Shown: positions 8,001 to 16,869 of the stretch, in pieces | Numbering within the stretch: position 1 is the stretch's first letter | Layout: every line of letters begins with the position of its first letter | DNA from: Bacteroidia bacterium | GTDB lineage: Bacteria; Bacteroidota; Bacteroidia; B-17B0; Aurantibacillaceae | Assembly: GCA_014378485.1 (NCBI GenBank) | Contig: JACMNO010000082.1 | Location: 1-64,000 of the forward strand | Direction of reading: 5' to 3' | Length of the DNA stretch: 64,000 nucleotides | Made by a program: the position numbers and the translations under genes | The notes under the pieces: generated by a model | Seen by the model: the letters and a program-made list of their open reading frames with translations, nothing else | Told to the model about the DNA's origin: nothing | Database searches by the model: none

Positions 8001-9194
8001 ATGACCCATTTATCAGATAAAGTTAATCTTATTTCAGAATCACAAACGATTGCCATGGCCCGTAAAAGTCGTGAGTTAAAAGCACAAGGTGTTGATATTA
8101 TTAGTTTAAGTTTAGGCGAACCTGATTTTAAAACACCTGATGTGATTAAGCAAGCAGCTATCAATGCTATTAATGAAGATTTCACTTACTATACGCATGT
8201 CAGCGGCTATGTAGAATTACGCCAGGCCATTGCAAATAAATTCAAGCGTGATAATAATTTGGATTATTCGACTGATGAGATTGTGGTATCAACTGGTGCA
8301 AAACAAAGTATTGCCAATGCAGTTTTATGTTTGATTAATCCGGGTGATGAGGTGATTATCCCTTCGCCTTTTTGGGTAAGCTATTTAGAGATTTTAAAAT
8401 TAGCGGGTGGTGTGCCTGTTATTATTGATACTACTATTGAAAATGATTTCAAGATCACTGCCGAAGAATTAGAAGCACATATCACGCCTAAAACACGGAT
8501 GATGATGTTTAGTACACCTTGTAATCCAACAGGTTCTGTTTACAGTAAAGAAGAATTAAGATCAATCGCGGATGTAGTAAAAAAACACGACGAGTTATAT
8601 ATCATCAGTGACGAGATTTATGAGCACATTAATTTTGTTGGCGGTCACGAAAGTATGGCTCAGTTTCCTGATATTAAAGAAAGGGTAATTACCATCAATG
8701 GAGTATCTAAAGGGTTTGCCATGACAGGCTGGAGAGGTGGAATTATGGCCGCTCCAAAATGGATAGCTCAGGCTTGTGATAAAATGCAGGGACAATTTAC
8801 ATCCGGTACTTGTAGCATTACTCAAAAAGCAATGCACGCCGCAATGGACTTACCATTTGAAAGTACACATTACATGCGTGATGCATTCTTAAAAAGAAGA
8901 AATCTCGTACTTGAATTAATGAAAGATATTCCAGGATTTAAAACAAATATTCCGCAGGGCGCTTTTTACGTGTATCCTGAAGTGTCAGCTTTGTTTGGTA
9001 AATCACATGATGGATACACAATAAAAAATGCAACTGATCTTTCTATGTATTTATTAGATGTGGCACATGTGGCTTTAGTGCCGGGCGCTGCCTTTGGTGA
9101 TGATAAATACATTCGGTTTTCATATGCCACCTCTGAAGATAAATTAATAGAAGCTCTTCGAAGAATGAAAGAAGCGATTGAAAAATTAAAATAA
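8001..9194 (+). CDS. aspC: Class I/II aminotransferase, aspartate aminotransferase type
   Basis: A PLP-dependent transaminase of 397 residues matching the subgroup I-gamma aspartate aminotransferases, which exchange the amino group between aspartate and 2-oxoglutarate. Landmarks are SLSLGEPDFKTP near residue 35, the PLP-phosphate region VSTGAKQSIANAV, the PLP-stacking and Asn block MFSTPCNPTG, the Asp-Tyr segment ISDEIYEHI, the Schiff-base lysine in NGVSKGFAMTGWRGG, and the carboxylate-binding Arg in YIRFSYA. It is cytoplasmic. It is followed after 52 bases by the heptose kinase, with an AT-rich repeat between. Specificity for aspartate rather than another amino acid is inferred from family resemblance. 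Confidence 0.88.
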   Translation: MTHLSDKVNLISESQTIAMARKSRELKAQGVDIISLSLGEPDFKTPDVIKQAAINAINEDFTYYTHVSGYVELRQAIANKFKRDNNLDYSTDEIVVSTGAKQSIANAVLCLINPGDEVIIPSPFWVSYLEILKLAGGVPVIIDTTIENDFKITAEELEAHITPKTRMMMFSTPCNPTGSVYSKEELRSIADVVKKHDELYIISDEIYEHINFVGGHESMAQFPDIKERVITINGVSKGFAMTGWRGGIMAAPKWIAQACDKMQGQFTSGTCSITQKAMHAAMDLPFESTHYMRDAFLKRRNLVLELMKDIPGFKTNIPQGAFYVYPEVSALFGKSHDGYTIKNATDLSMYLLDVAHVALVPGAAFGDDKYIRFSYATSEDKLIEALRRMKEAIEKLK

Positions 9195-9230
9195 AAAGAT
9201 TTAAGATAAAAGACACACGATAAAAGATTT
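9195..9230. repeat. AT-rich interspersed repeat with iterated AAGAT/AAAAGA words
   Basis: The 52-base gap between the aminotransferase and the heptose kinase is largely built from the words AAGATTTAAGATAAAAGACA and CGATAAAAGATTTT. It is an imperfect direct repeat that resembles short interspersed repeats common in Bacteroidota intergenic DNA. Function unknown. Confidence 0.4.
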
Positions 9231-9246
9231 TGATATTGTAGAGTAA

Positions 9247-10263
9247 ATGAAAAAATTATCAATAAAAAAAGAACACATACGGGAGATTTTTAAATCGTTT
9301 AATAACCTGAATGTATTAATCATTGGTGATGTGATGATCGATAGCTACATGTGGGGAAAAGTAAACCGTATTTCTCCTGAAGCTCCGGTGCCGATTATCT
9401 CTGTGAATAAAAAAGAAAAGCGGCTTGGAGGTGCTGCCAATGTAGCTCTGAATATACAAGCAATGGGAGCTAACCCTATTTTATGTTCGGTGATAGGAAT
9501 TGATTATGAAGGTCAGGCTTTTATGGATCTTTTAAAAACACAAAAATTAAGTCAGAAGGGAATCTTAAAATCCCGAGGCCGCATTACCACACAGAAAACT
9601 CGCGTGATTGGGAACAATCATCAATTACTGCGAATTGATGAAGAGATAGAGGAAGATATTGCGCCTTCGGAAACACAACAACTAATAACACTGATTTCTT
9701 ATATCATTCAAAATGATAAGATTGATGTGATTTTATTTGAAGATTATAACAAAGGTTTGATAACACCTAAACTCATTTCAAAAGTTGTTGAGTTAGCCAA
9801 GAGCAAAGGCATACCAACATGTGTTGATCCTAAAAAGAAAAATTTTAATGCCTATAAAGGAGTTACATTATTTAAACCGAATTTAAAAGAACTGCGTGAA
9901 GGATTAAAACTTGATATCAGTTCTGACAACATAAATGAGTTACAGCGAGCTATCAGTAGTTTTAGGGTAAAACAAAAATTTGATACTGCCTTAGTCACTT
10001 TAGCTGAAAAAGGTGTGCTTATTAATTCCCGTTCAGAAAAAAATCATACGCCAGCGCACATTCGCAGTATAGCAGACGTGAGTGGGGCAGGCGATACAGT
10101 TATCAGTATAGCGGCTTTACTAGTTGCCTTGCATGTTAATCCAATTGTGATGGCAGCCATTTCAAATTTAGCGGGCGGTTTGGTTTGTGAACAAATTGGT
10201 GTAGTACCTGTTAGTAAAGAACAGTTGTTGGAAGAATCTTTGAAGCTTGACTTTGTGAAGTAA
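9247..10263 (+). CDS. rfaE1: D-glycero-beta-D-manno-heptose-7-phosphate kinase (PfkB family)
   Basis: A 338-residue ribokinase/PfkB-family sugar kinase corresponding to the N-terminal kinase domain of E. coli HldE (RfaE domain I), which makes heptose 1,7-bisphosphate for the LPS inner core. Landmarks are LIIGDVMIDSYMWGKVNRIS near the start, the GGAANVALNI signature, the PVPI substrate loop, the FKPNLKELREG motif, and the C-terminal nucleotide and anion-hole signature DVSGAGDTVISIAALL with the catalytic Asp. The RfaE2 nucleotidyltransferase half is absent, so it should be encoded elsewhere. Its presence suggests heptose-containing LPS or a related glycan. A palindromic repeat separates it from ubiE. 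Confidence 0.9.
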   Translation: MKKLSIKKEHIREIFKSFNNLNVLIIGDVMIDSYMWGKVNRISPEAPVPIISVNKKEKRLGGAANVALNIQAMGANPILCSVIGIDYEGQAFMDLLKTQKLSQKGILKSRGRITTQKTRVIGNNHQLLRIDEEIEEDIAPSETQQLITLISYIIQNDKIDVILFEDYNKGLITPKLISKVVELAKSKGIPTCVDPKKKNFNAYKGVTLFKPNLKELREGLKLDISSDNINELQRAISSFRVKQKFDTALVTLAEKGVLINSRSEKNHTPAHIRSIADVSGAGDTVISIAALLVALHVNPIVMAAISNLAGGLVCEQIGVVPVSKEQLLEESLKLDFVK

Positions 10264-10265
10264 GC

Positions 10266-10342
10266 TTCACCACTGAGACACAAAGAACACAGAGAGTTTT
10301 TTGCAGATCTTTTTAATATATCTCTGTGCCTCCGTGGTGAAA
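10266..10342. repeat. Palindromic interspersed element (CACAGAG type)
   Basis: A left arm TTCACCACTGAGACACA, then AAGAACACAGAGA, can pair with the right arm TCTCTGTGCCTCCGTGGTGAA across a T-rich centre. It fills almost the whole gap between the heptose kinase and ubiE. The same word set (CACAGAGGCACAAAGAACACAGAG-like) occurs again at 55191-55307, so this is a dispersed repeat and not merely a terminator. Confidence 0.75.
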
Positions 10343-10355
10343 TTATAAATATAAA

Positions 10356-11078
10356 ATGAAACAAGTTACGCCATACAACACCAACGAATCAAAAAAAGAG
10401 CAAGTTGCTCAAATGTTTGATAATATCGCTTTTCGTTATGATTTTTTAAATTCATTGTTGTCTTTAGGAATTCATAAAGGATGGCGAAAAAAATGTATAG
10501 AATTAATCGCTCCACGTAATCCTAAACAAATTTTGGATGTAGCAACCGGAACCGCAGATTTTGCCATTGGAGCCATGAAGCTTAATCCTACTAAAGTAAT
10601 TGGGATCGATATCAGCGAGGGTATGATGAAGTACGGAAGAAAAAAAATTGAGGAACTGCATTTAGAAAAAACCATCACCCTACAATATGGGGATGCAGAA
10701 ACCTGTGATCTGCCAGACAATTCAATGGATGTTATTACTGTTGGTTTTGGCGTCAGGAATTTTGAAAACCTTGAAAAGGGATTGGCAAATATGTTACGGA
10801 TTTTAAAGCCGAACGGACAATTATGTGTTCTTGAATTTGCTTCTCCAACAAAATTTCCAATAAAACAATTTTATAAATTTCATTTTAAATTTATCACTCC
10901 GACTGTAGGTAAGCTTTTTTCAAAAGACAATCGTGCTTATACTTATTTGCCGGAATCTATTAAAGCATTTCCTGATAATGAAAATTTCACGGCGATCTTG
11001 GAAAGAGTTGGTTACAAAAACGCATCTTTCAGTTCAGTAGGTTGGGGTTTAGCCTCTATTTATTTGGCAGACAAATAA
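10356..11078 (+). CDS. ubiE: Demethylmenaquinone methyltransferase
   Basis: A 240-residue SAM-dependent C-methyltransferase of the UbiE/MenG family that converts demethylmenaquinone to menaquinone in the last step of quinone synthesis; in Bacteroidota the product would be menaquinone. Motif I is LDVATGTADFAIGAM, then IGIDISEGMM, GDAETCDLPDNSMDVITVGFGVRN (motif II region), and the signature LKPNGQLCVLEFASP. The N-terminal FDNIAFRYDFLNSLLSLGIH is diagnostic for the family. It is convergent with ppx, with only two bases between the stop codons. Its start lies just after a palindromic repeat. Confidence 0.95.
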   Translation: MKQVTPYNTNESKKEQVAQMFDNIAFRYDFLNSLLSLGIHKGWRKKCIELIAPRNPKQILDVATGTADFAIGAMKLNPTKVIGIDISEGMMKYGRKKIEELHLEKTITLQYGDAETCDLPDNSMDVITVGFGVRNFENLEKGLANMLRILKPNGQLCVLEFASPTKFPIKQFYKFHFKFITPTVGKLFSKDNRAYTYLPESIKAFPDNENFTAILERVGYKNASFSSVGWGLASIYLADK

Positions 11079-11080
11079 TT

Positions 11081-11959
11081 TTATTTCTTCTTAAACCGAT
11101 CATACATTTCATGAATGATCCCATCCGATAAACCTATTTGAGGAACAAAAACATCTTCAATTTCAGCTGTTTTCATGATCGTGATAAATATTTTGGAAGC
11201 GTGCACAATAACATCTGCTCTATCTGGTTTTAATCCCAATACTTCAACACGCTCTTCATAGGTATATGAATTAAGCATATCATTGATGCTTTTCAATTTT
11301 TGATAGCTTAAATTTTTGTTATCCTTTTTGGTCATTTTAAATATCTTATTGATATTTCCTCCCGAACCAATGGCATGTATAGGACTGTAACCAAATGTTG
11401 TTTTTTTAACCCAGTCCCTCATTAATTCCCATTCACCTTTTTCAACTTTATCCAGGAGCATCCGCACAGTGCCAATATTAAAAGATTTGGATGAAATTAC
11501 TTTTTGATTGCTATATAAAGTTAATTCAGTACTACCTCCACCTACATCAATGTATAAATAAGAATGCTTTGGATTTAATACTTCTGCAATATGGTTTGAA
11601 AACACTAATTGAGCTTCAAGCTTTCCATCAATGATTTCCACCTCCAGGTCAGCTTCTTTTTTAATGCGAGCTATCACTTCTGCGCTGTTGCTTGCATCTC
11701 GCATTGCGCTGGTTGCAACGGCACGGTAATCATCCACTTCATATACTTTAATGAGCTCCCTAAATCCTCTCATAGCAGTAACTAACTTGTCTGCTTTTCT
11801 TTCTGAGATCCTGCCATTTAAAAAAACGTCCTCACCCAAACGGATCGGCAAGCGGATTAGTTCTTCCTTACTGAAATGTGGCTTACCATTTACGTCATAG
11901 GCCCTGCAAAACAATAAGCGCATGGCATTACTTCCAATATCCACAGCTGCAAAGATCAT
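11081..11959 (-). CDS. ppx: Ppx/GppA exopolyphosphatase family protein
   Basis: A 292-residue phosphatase of the actin/ASKHA fold. It has the first phosphate loop AAVDIGSNAMRLL, the acidic catalytic region, and the second loop LYIDVGGGSTELTLY; IGSGGNINKI is the third conserved block. The length corresponds to the two-domain core without the C-terminal HD-like domain of E. coli Ppx, which is common in Bacteroidota. The ATG overlaps the ppk1 stop (ATGA at 11956-11959), so the two are translationally coupled: one makes polyphosphate, the other most likely degrades it, though GppA-type pppGpp hydrolysis cannot be excluded from sequence. Confidence 0.88.
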   Translation of the reverse strand: MIFAAVDIGSNAMRLLFCRAYDVNGKPHFSKEELIRLPIRLGEDVFLNGRISERKADKLVTAMRGFRELIKVYEVDDYRAVATSAMRDASNSAEVIARIKKEADLEVEIIDGKLEAQLVFSNHIAEVLNPKHSYLYIDVGGGSTELTLYSNQKVISSKSFNIGTVRMLLDKVEKGEWELMRDWVKKTTFGYSPIHAIGSGGNINKIFKMTKKDNKNLSYQKLKSINDMLNSYTYEERVEVLGLKPDRADVIVHASKIFITIMKTAEIEDVFVPQIGLSDGIIHEMYDRFKKK

Positions 11960-14079
11960 AAAGTGGAGATTGATTTGGATTTTGGTGCTTTTTTCAAATG
12001 CATGTCTTTATCGTTTTTTAAATAATTATATGTTTCATCCTGCACCCTGACTTTTTTCTCACCGGGTTTGGCTTTCTTATAAATATTTTGCTGTAGTTTA
12101 TCCAGTATTCTCACTTTGGTATTACCTGACAGTTGAATATTGATAATATCTTTTATCTGTTTTTTTACTTCAGGATCATTGATGGAAACAGCTACTTCGC
12201 TTCTGCTGTCCAAGTTCCGGCTCATCCAGTCGGCCGATGTTATATAAATCTTTTCATCACCGTTGTTTCCGAAGATAAACACACGTGCATGTTCGAGGTA
12301 TTTATCAACAATACTGTAAGCCCTGATGTTATCACTGAAGCCTTCTATTTCTGTAACCAAAGAACAAATACCCCTCACGATCAATGTGATTTGAACGCCT
12401 GCAGTAGAGGCTTCATATAATTTTCCGATCATGTCCTTGTCAACAAGGCTATTCATTTTAAGAATCATATATGCTTTTTTCTTTGCTTTAGCGTTGGCTA
12501 TTTCTTTGTCAATTAAGTTCACAAATGTTTGACGCATAAAGAAAGGTGCTACTGCCAGGTGTTTGTAAGTTCCGGTTTTGAAATTATTGGCATAGAAATC
12601 AAAAATGTGACTGATCTCCTGAGTGATGTTTCGATCAGCGGTCAGTAAACTAAAATCAGTATAGATACGCGCTGTTTTTTCATTAAAATTACCTGTTCCA
12701 ATGTGCGCAAATTGCTTGGCCCTTCCATTAACACGCGTTGTGATTAAAAATAATTTGCTGTGTACTTTCAAACCGGGTACACCATAAATTACTGTGGCAC
12801 CTTCTTCCTGCAATTTATTAGCCCAATAGATATTATTTTCTTCATCAAAACGCGCCTGCAACTCAACAAGAACCGTTATTTTTTTTCCATTTTTAATGGC
12901 ATTAATTAAGGCATTCGCGATCTTTGAAGAATCCGCCACCCTGTACAAAGTTATTTTGATGGACTCTACGCTTGGGTCAATAGAGGCCTCACGCAGTAAA
13001 GTAATAATGTGATCAAATGTGTGATATGGATAATGCAGCAAAATATCTTTTTGCTTGATCACACTTAAAATACTGGTATTGATGTTAGTTAAGTATTTGT
13101 GTTTTAACTCTGGTGGATGATCATAAACTAATTTTTTATCTCCGATGTTTGGAAAGCCGATGAAATCTTTAAAGTTATGGTAGCGTCCACCGGGAATGGC
13201 ATTGTCTTTTTTATCCATTCCTAATTTTTTCATGATAAAAGAAAGCATTTCACGGCTCATGGTACTATCATAAACAAATCGAACGGGTAATCCTTTTTTT
13301 CTATCCTTTACACTCTTGGATATTTTTTCAAGCATACTTTTACTTACATCCTGGTCGATATCAAGCTCTGCATCGCGTGTTAATTTAATATTGATCGCTT
13401 CTTTAGTGGTATAGCCAAAAACCGCGAACATTTCATGAACGTTAAAACGGATCAGGTCATCCAACAGGATAATGTATTTTTTATTTTTTTCCTGCGGCAA
13501 TACAATAAAACGACTTGTCACCCTTGATGGAATTTCTATCAGGGCATATTTATTTTTTTGTTTCAGATTGGTCGAGATCAATCGGACAAAAAGATACCCC
13601 GATTTATCTTTCATGTAAGGGAAAGGTTTATTCTCATCCACCATCATAGGAAATAACATATTCACCACATGTTTATGAAAATAATCTTTAACATAAGATT
13701 GCTGCGCAATCGTTAATTGTTTTTCATTTATGATGAAAACATTTTCCTTCGCTAATTCTTGAAGTAGCTCCTGATAAATTTCCTCGAAACGTTTTTGTTG
13801 CTCAATAACCTTACGTTGTAGTTTCTGCAACAATTCTTTTGGATCATCTCCATAGATTGCTATGGCTTTTTTGCCCAGCTTGGATAAACGGTTAATAGTA
13901 GCAACACGAACACGGTAAAACTCATCGCGGTTATTACTAAAAATTCCTAAAAATTTAAGTCTTTCAATGAGAGGAGTTGAAGGATCTGATGCTTCTTGGA
14001 GCACACGGTCATTAAATGATAGCCAACTGATTTCTCTGTTTATATGTGGAATTTTATTTTTTTGCATCATCAAATTCAA
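11956..14079 (-). CDS. ppk1: Polyphosphate kinase 1
   Basis: PPK1 reversibly polymerises the gamma-phosphate of ATP into long-chain polyphosphate. The 707-residue protein has all four domains: the N-terminal INREISWLSFNDRVLQEA block, the head domain with NNRDEFYRVRVA, and two phospholipase-D-like C domains. The phosphorylated histidine is in VPGLKVHSKLFLI and the second conserved histidine is in YLEHARVFIFG; HIGTGNFNEKTARIYTDFSL and the SADWMSRNLDSR signature follow. The basic C-terminal tail after residue about 665 is less conserved. Start ambiguity is limited to Met1, 4 or 5. It is the first gene of a two-gene operon with ppx and diverges from the DUF2461 gene across a 137-base AT-rich gap. 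Confidence 0.97.
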   Translation of the reverse strand: MNLMMQKNKIPHINREISWLSFNDRVLQEASDPSTPLIERLKFLGIFSNNRDEFYRVRVATINRLSKLGKKAIAIYGDDPKELLQKLQRKVIEQQKRFEEIYQELLQELAKENVFIINEKQLTIAQQSYVKDYFHKHVVNMLFPMMVDENKPFPYMKDKSGYLFVRLISTNLKQKNKYALIEIPSRVTSRFIVLPQEKNKKYIILLDDLIRFNVHEMFAVFGYTTKEAINIKLTRDAELDIDQDVSKSMLEKISKSVKDRKKGLPVRFVYDSTMSREMLSFIMKKLGMDKKDNAIPGGRYHNFKDFIGFPNIGDKKLVYDHPPELKHKYLTNINTSILSVIKQKDILLHYPYHTFDHIITLLREASIDPSVESIKITLYRVADSSKIANALINAIKNGKKITVLVELQARFDEENNIYWANKLQEEGATVIYGVPGLKVHSKLFLITTRVNGRAKQFAHIGTGNFNEKTARIYTDFSLLTADRNITQEISHIFDFYANNFKTGTYKHLAVAPFFMRQTFVNLIDKEIANAKAKKKAYMILKMNSLVDKDMIGKLYEASTAGVQITLIVRGICSLVTEIEGFSDNIRAYSIVDKYLEHARVFIFGNNGDEKIYITSADWMSRNLDSRSEVAVSINDPEVKKQIKDIINIQLSGNTKVRILDKLQQNIYKKAKPGEKKVRVQDETYNYLKNDKDMHLKKAPKSKSISTL

Positions 14080-14216
14080 GAGCTATTATAGTTACCAAAT
14101 ATAAGCATTAAGCCTTAAAATGTGTTTTGATTTTAAATTTAGATTGAATTTCTACAACATAAGTTTTAAGAAGTTTAATGCTAAATTTGAATACCGTTAT
14201 CAGAAAATGAAATATC

Positions 14217-14870
14217 ATGGAAACAACTTTTAAATTTTTAAAGCAACTGGCAAAAAATAACCAAAAGGAATGGTTTGATGCCAATAGAAAAACATACGAA
14301 GCCTGCAAGGCAGAATTTGAATCGATTGTAAAATCTGTGATCGATAAATGTTCAGTTTTTGATAAAGAGATAGCAGGACTTGAAGCAAAGAAGTGTTTAT
14401 TTCGAATTAATAGGGATGTTAGGTTCAGTAAAGACAAATCACCTTATAAAACAAATATGGGTGCCAGCATCAGTCCGGGTGGCAAAAAAGAAATGGGCGT
14501 TGGTTATTACATTCATATTGAACCGGGTAAATCATTCCTTGCCGGTGGAGCTTATATGCCGGAACCGGATGCTTTAGCAAATATCAGGCAGGAGATTGAT
14601 TACAATACAGCTGACTTTAAAAAAATAGTAAATGCCAAAGATTTCAAAACCTATTTTAAAGATCTGTCGCAGGAGGGTAAATTAAAATTGGCTCCTAAAG
14701 GTTATCCAAAGGATCATCCAGAATTAGGATATCTTCAGCATAAACATTTTATTGTTGTTCATGATTTGAAAGATAGCCAAGTGACAGATAAAAACTTCCC
14801 GGCTTATGCGGCGAAAGTGTTTAAGGCCATGTTGCCATTGAATCTGTTCTTAAGAAGATGTATGGAATAG
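14217..14870 (+). CDS. DUF2461 (TIGR02453) family protein
   Basis: A 217-residue cytoplasmic protein of the DUF2461/TIGR02453 family, which is conserved in bacteria and fungi without an established biochemical role. Typical segments are the opening FKFLKQLAKNNQKEWFDANR, the FRINRDVRFSKDKSPYKTN block, GYYIHIEPGKSFLAGGAY and the late RDEL-like YLQHKHFIVVHD. There is no signal peptide or membrane segment. It is convergent with the HAD phosphatase gene, eight bases apart. Family certain, function unknown. Confidence 0.9.
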   Translation: METTFKFLKQLAKNNQKEWFDANRKTYEACKAEFESIVKSVIDKCSVFDKEIAGLEAKKCLFRINRDVRFSKDKSPYKTNMGASISPGGKKEMGVGYYIHIEPGKSFLAGGAYMPEPDALANIRQEIDYNTADFKKIVNAKDFKTYFKDLSQEGKLKLAPKGYPKDHPELGYLQHKHFIVVHDLKDSQVTDKNFPAYAAKVFKAMLPLNLFLRRCME

Positions 14871-14878
14871 ACACTTCT

Positions 14879-15523
14879 CTAATTGATTACTTCGAGTAAT
14901 GATGCCAGTGTGTAGTCTGCAATCATAAATTTAGGGTTGTTTTTATTGATCTCCTCCGGAATGGCAATTACTCTCATTTGAGCGGCCTTTCCTGCTACAA
15001 TACCATTCACTGAATATTCAATTACAAGGCAATGAAGTGGATGAACGTTTAATTCTCTCGAACAGGTCAGGTAAACTTCCGGGTGTGGTTTTCCATAATC
15101 CATGTGCTCAGCTGAACATAATACGTCAAAATAATGACGGATATTTAGGACATCAACTACTGTATTCATCAGCTTTGTATTGGAAGATGTGCCAATGCCG
15201 ATTTTAAATCCTTTTTGCTTAAAAAAATGAAGCGCTTCCGCTACGCCCGTCATTGTTTTACCTTCCAGGTAAATCAATTCACATAAACTGTTGATCACCT
15301 GTTCATCAAACTCATCCACGGAAATGTGGCTTATTTCATGTTTTTTGAACCAGTATTCTGCCACTTCTTTAAACCTTAAACCGGTTGTAATGCGGCAATG
15401 ATCATCACTGAAAGGAATCCCAATTTTTGTAAAATTTTGAATCATGGCTCTGCGCCAAAGTGGTTCGGAGTCTATGATTACTCCATCCATGTCAAATATG
15501 ACGGCTTTTATTTCTGTAAGCAT
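14879..15523 (-). CDS. HAD-superfamily sugar-phosphatase-like protein (HxpB/YniC type) with altered motif IV
   Basis: A 214-residue HAD subfamily IA phosphatase closest by eye to hexitol/2-deoxyglucose-6-phosphate phosphatases. Motif I FDMDGVIIDSEPLWRRA (nucleophile Asp11 and acid/base Asp13), motif II GTSSN and the motif III lysine in MDYGKPHPEVY are intact, as is the helical cap. Motif IV, normally ED(S)VNG with the Asp coordinating magnesium, reads VIEYSVNG: residue 170 is Tyr (codon TAT at 15014-15016, one base from the Asp codon GAT). Glu169 remains. The enzyme may have reduced or altered activity, or this may be a strain-specific change. It is cytoplasmic and apparently monocistronic. 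Confidence 0.8.
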   Translation of the reverse strand: MLTEIKAVIFDMDGVIIDSEPLWRRAMIQNFTKIGIPFSDDHCRITTGLRFKEVAEYWFKKHEISHISVDEFDEQVINSLCELIYLEGKTMTGVAEALHFFKQKGFKIGIGTSSNTKLMNTVVDVLNIRHYFDVLCSAEHMDYGKPHPEVYLTCSRELNVHPLHCLVIEYSVNGIVAGKAAQMRVIAIPEEINKNNPKFMIADYTLASLLEVIN

Positions 15524-15726
15524 GTTTTTTTAGTTGTATTAGTTTTATTCTCTCATTCCGGGCTTGTGATCTTGAAATTAAAGAGTTTACAAATGGTAAA
15601 ATTTATAAATTACTAACAGGGGCAATTAAGTATTTCTGACAGACATGGCAGGCATTGTTAATTTCTTTGTTTACTAAATTCAAAGATAAGGTAATTATTT
15701 GGCTGTATCCATGGTATTTTTACGGT

Positions 15727-16869
15727 ATGTATTTTCCTGATTTTATTGAAATAGGGGCGGACGAACTCTTGTTGGTTGCTTTTTTTGTGTCGTTGATAGG
15801 CATTGTTATTCACTATATAATAAATGTTTTACCCTTAGGTAATTTTAAAACGACTTCTCTTGAAACCAGTTCTGTGAAAGGGCCTATTTCTATTATTATC
15901 TGTGCCCGCAACGAAGACGATAACCTCACCGAGTTTCTGCCAAAAATCCTTGTTCAGGATTATCCCGAATTTGAGGTAGTGGTAGTAAATGATTGTTCCA
16001 TGGATAATACTGAGAATGTGGTTGATGAATTTGCCAAAATATTTCCTAACCTAAAAAAGGTAACAATTAAGGAAGATGATTATTATAAACACGGCAAAAA
16101 ATTTGCGGTAATGGTAGGAATCAAGGGCGCTAAATACGAAAACCTTATATTTACGGATGCTGATTGTTTTCCTGCCAATGACCAATGGTTGAGCGAAATG
16201 AGTGCAGGTTTTGTAAACAAAAAAGAAATTGTTCTGGGCTATGGTGCTTATAAAAAAGAAATTGGTTTTCTTAATAAATTAATTCGTTTTGATACTTTTC
16301 TGATCGCTTCTAATTATTTGTCTGCCGCTATTAAAGGCAACGCATATATGGGTGTTGGCCGGAATTTAGGCTATAAAAAAGATTTATTCTATAAGCAAAA
16401 AGGGTTTTCAAAGCATTACCACATAACTTCTGGTGACGATGATTTATTTATTAACCTGGCATGCAACAATGAGAATACAAACGTTGCAGTTTCATGGAAT
16501 GCCATTACTTATTCTCTTGCTAAAACCACTTTTGCCGATTGGAAACGTCAGAAACAAAGGCATTTAACAACAGCTCCTCATTACAATTCAGGCAGCAAGG
16601 CAAAGATTACCATAGGCTATTTCCTGCAATACTTCTTTCATTTTTTATTTATATCTGTTTTGTTATATAAAACAATACTTATTTCTGCATTAGTTGGTTT
16701 TATATTGAAAATTTGCATTCAAATGGCTATCTTTAAAAAAGCATCTAAGAAAGTTAACGAAGCAGATCTTTGGGCTTTATCCTTTTTTTACGAGGCCGTT
16801 TTATTAATTGTATACCCGGTATTTCATATCAATAAATTATTTCATAAGCCAAACAAATGGAAGAGTTAG
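15727..16869 (+). CDS. Membrane-bound family 2 glycosyltransferase
   Basis: A GT2 enzyme that would transfer a sugar from a nucleotide donor to a lipid or polysaccharide acceptor on the inner face of the membrane. It has one N-terminal transmembrane helix (about residues 13-35 from this start), the GT-A core with ISIIICARNEDDNL, VVVVNDCSMDNT, the metal-binding DAD in LIFTDADCF, and the acceptor-side SGDDDLFINL and RQKQRH (QxxRW-like) motif, followed by three C-terminal membrane helices. The longest frame begins at a TTG (15655) 72 bases upstream; I prefer the ATG at 15727 because the upstream residues are not family-like. The last 13 bases overlap the sigma-factor gene. Confidence 0.82.
   Translation: MYFPDFIEIGADELLLVAFFVSLIGIVIHYIINVLPLGNFKTTSLETSSVKGPISIIICARNEDDNLTEFLPKILVQDYPEFEVVVVNDCSMDNTENVVDEFAKIFPNLKKVTIKEDDYYKHGKKFAVMVGIKGAKYENLIFTDADCFPANDQWLSEMSAGFVNKKEIVLGYGAYKKEIGFLNKLIRFDTFLIASNYLSAAIKGNAYMGVGRNLGYKKDLFYKQKGFSKHYHITSGDDDLFINLACNNENTNVAVSWNAITYSLAKTTFADWKRQKQRHLTTAPHYNSGSKAKITIGYFLQYFFHFLFISVLLYKTILISALVGFILKICIQMAIFKKASKKVNEADLWALSFFYEAVLLIVYPVFHINKLFHKPNKWKS

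Noticed and set aside
15655-15726. TTG start for the glycosyltransferase
   Set aside because: The 24 extra residues are not family-like, and an ATG follows directly before the first membrane helix.
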